From the NCBI RefSeq assembly GCF_042680805.1, contig NZ_JBHUEM010000022.1, forward strand, positions 1-33,417: DNA of 33,417 nt. The letters run 5' to 3'. This document shows positions 32,788 to 33,417 of this stretch, piece after piece (the first letter of the stretch is position 1; the number at the start of each line of letters is the position of its first letter). A model generated the notes under the pieces. It made no database searches and had not been told where the DNA came from. It saw only the letters and a program-made list of their open reading frames with translations. Source of the stretch: Bacillus_CJ salitolerans. GTDB taxonomy: Bacteria; Bacillota; Bacilli; Bacillales; SA4. A program made the translations under genes and the position numbers.

Positions 32788-33319
32788 TCAAGATGGTTGT
32801 TTTTGTACCTGATTATCCCGTTTAAACAAAACAATGACTATCGATACGAATACTGCAACAGAAAAATAGGTGATCCAAGGTAAATATGTCTGTATTCCGA
32901 CATTTAATAATCTCGATCCACTAAAATTTCCAATTCCTTCTCCTAATCCAAATACGAAGTTCGCTAGCCCAAAGTAAGTGCCAATTAATTCAGCAGAACC
33001 AAGCCTTGTGATGGTGATGTCTATGGTTGGCATAAGTATCATTTCACCCATAATAAAAATCATTCCACATATTACAAGTATTAAAAAGTGATTGGCAAAA
33101 TAAAGAGAGCTTATGCCTAAGCCAATAAAAAACGTCCCAAGAGCAAGGCTATTCATCGGCTTAATTCTACGGATGATTTTATTTGTTATGATTGTCTGAA
33201 ACATTACAATTAGAATACTATTGAATGTCCAAACAAGAGAGACTGCAGCAGGGTTTTCCATAAACGATTCTGCTCTTAACGGAAGTGCTAATGCGAATTG
33301 AGCATACAGTCCCCCGGGT
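32788..33319 (-). pseudogene. MFS transporter, C-terminal part only (interrupted)
   Basis: Only about 177 residues of an expected ~400: LYAQFALALPLRAE, MENPAAVSLVWTFNSILIV, the loop TNKIIRRIKPMNSLALG, EMILMPTIDITITRLG, GTYFGLANFVFGLGEGIGN and a final transmembrane segment, i.e. the last five to six helices. Upstream of 33319 the reading runs QGG and hits TAA at 33328-33330, and the sequence changes character. The ATG at 33261 is an internal methionine, not a real start. The rest of the gene should lie beyond the insertion. It may have been the siderophore exporter of the cluster, a guess from position. Confidence 0.7.
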
Positions 33320-33417
33320 TGGCCCCCTTATTTAGGACACTTACTTTAAATATCTCTTTTTATCTTAGTTTTTCATTTTTTCTTATAAAGAGGAAATTGC
33401 CCCCACTATTTTACTCT
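33320..33417. mobile_element. Probable end of an IS3-type insertion sequence
   Basis: At 33320 the MFS frame ends and TGGCCCCCTTATTTAGGACA begins. A TG start, a C-run and a GGACA box are how many IS3-family inverted repeats look. The next 80 bases are AT-rich with stops and no coding content, as in IS ends. Transposase genes would lie outside the window, so the assignment is tentative. Confidence 0.4.

Overview
The window (AT-rich, tight co-directional operons, strong Shine-Dalgarno sites, S-box leaders, Fur and FadR boxes) looks like the chromosome of a Bacillaceae member, Bacillus sensu lato. The backbone follows, as far as I recall it, the Bacillus subtilis metNPQ-yusDEFG-gcvH-yusI-fadE-fadA-fadN-yuzL-fadM ... 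yusU-yusV segment. Most genes lie on the minus strand, so operons read from high to low coordinates.

Region 1 (1-2743): a tandem array of 83-bp units, each made of four ~21-bp monomers, followed by a complete group IIC intron (860-2714, minus) carrying its reverse transcriptase/maturase. The intron sits directly behind the T-tract of the metQ terminator, as expected for class C introns.

Region 2 (2755-8532): methionine supply. Three transcription units or sub-units each have a SAM-I (S-box) riboswitch: metN-metI-metQ (D/L-methionine ABC importer), metY (O-acetylhomoserine sulfhydrylase) and metX (homoserine O-acetyltransferase). Two of the three have clear sigma-A promoters. metX and metY make homocysteine from homoserine by direct sulfhydrylation; metNIQ imports methionine.

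Region 3 (8579-13243): yusD (SCP2-like), then a probable insertion relative to B. subtilis: a four-gene operon gntR - ABC ATPase - large ABC-2 permease with a long soluble C-terminal part - ECF sigma factor, with no recognisable anti-sigma gene.

Region 4 (13391-23682): yusE/yusF (thioredoxin-like, Toprim), yusG, gcvH, yusI, then the fatty-acid beta-oxidation operon fadN-fadA-fadE with a FadR-type operator, the small gene yuzL, a second tandem array (81-bp units of four ~20-bp monomers), and fadM (proline dehydrogenase family).

Region 5 (23911-27493): a two-gene orphan peptide-type ABC permease operon on the plus strand whose last codons lie inside a dispersed repeat; trhO (tRNA uridine hydroxylase); yusU.

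Region 6 (27468-33417): iron-siderophore uptake: yusV (ATPase), a FhuF-like reductase, two permeases, a lipoprotein receptor, several Fur boxes, and a truncated MFS transporter interrupted at the window edge by what looks like an IS3-type end.

Dispersed intergenic elements (four copies, A-D) with a conserved GGCGC/GCGCC hairpin and a second hairpin supported by compensatory changes run through regions 4-6. I see no rRNA, tRNA or CRISPR array.
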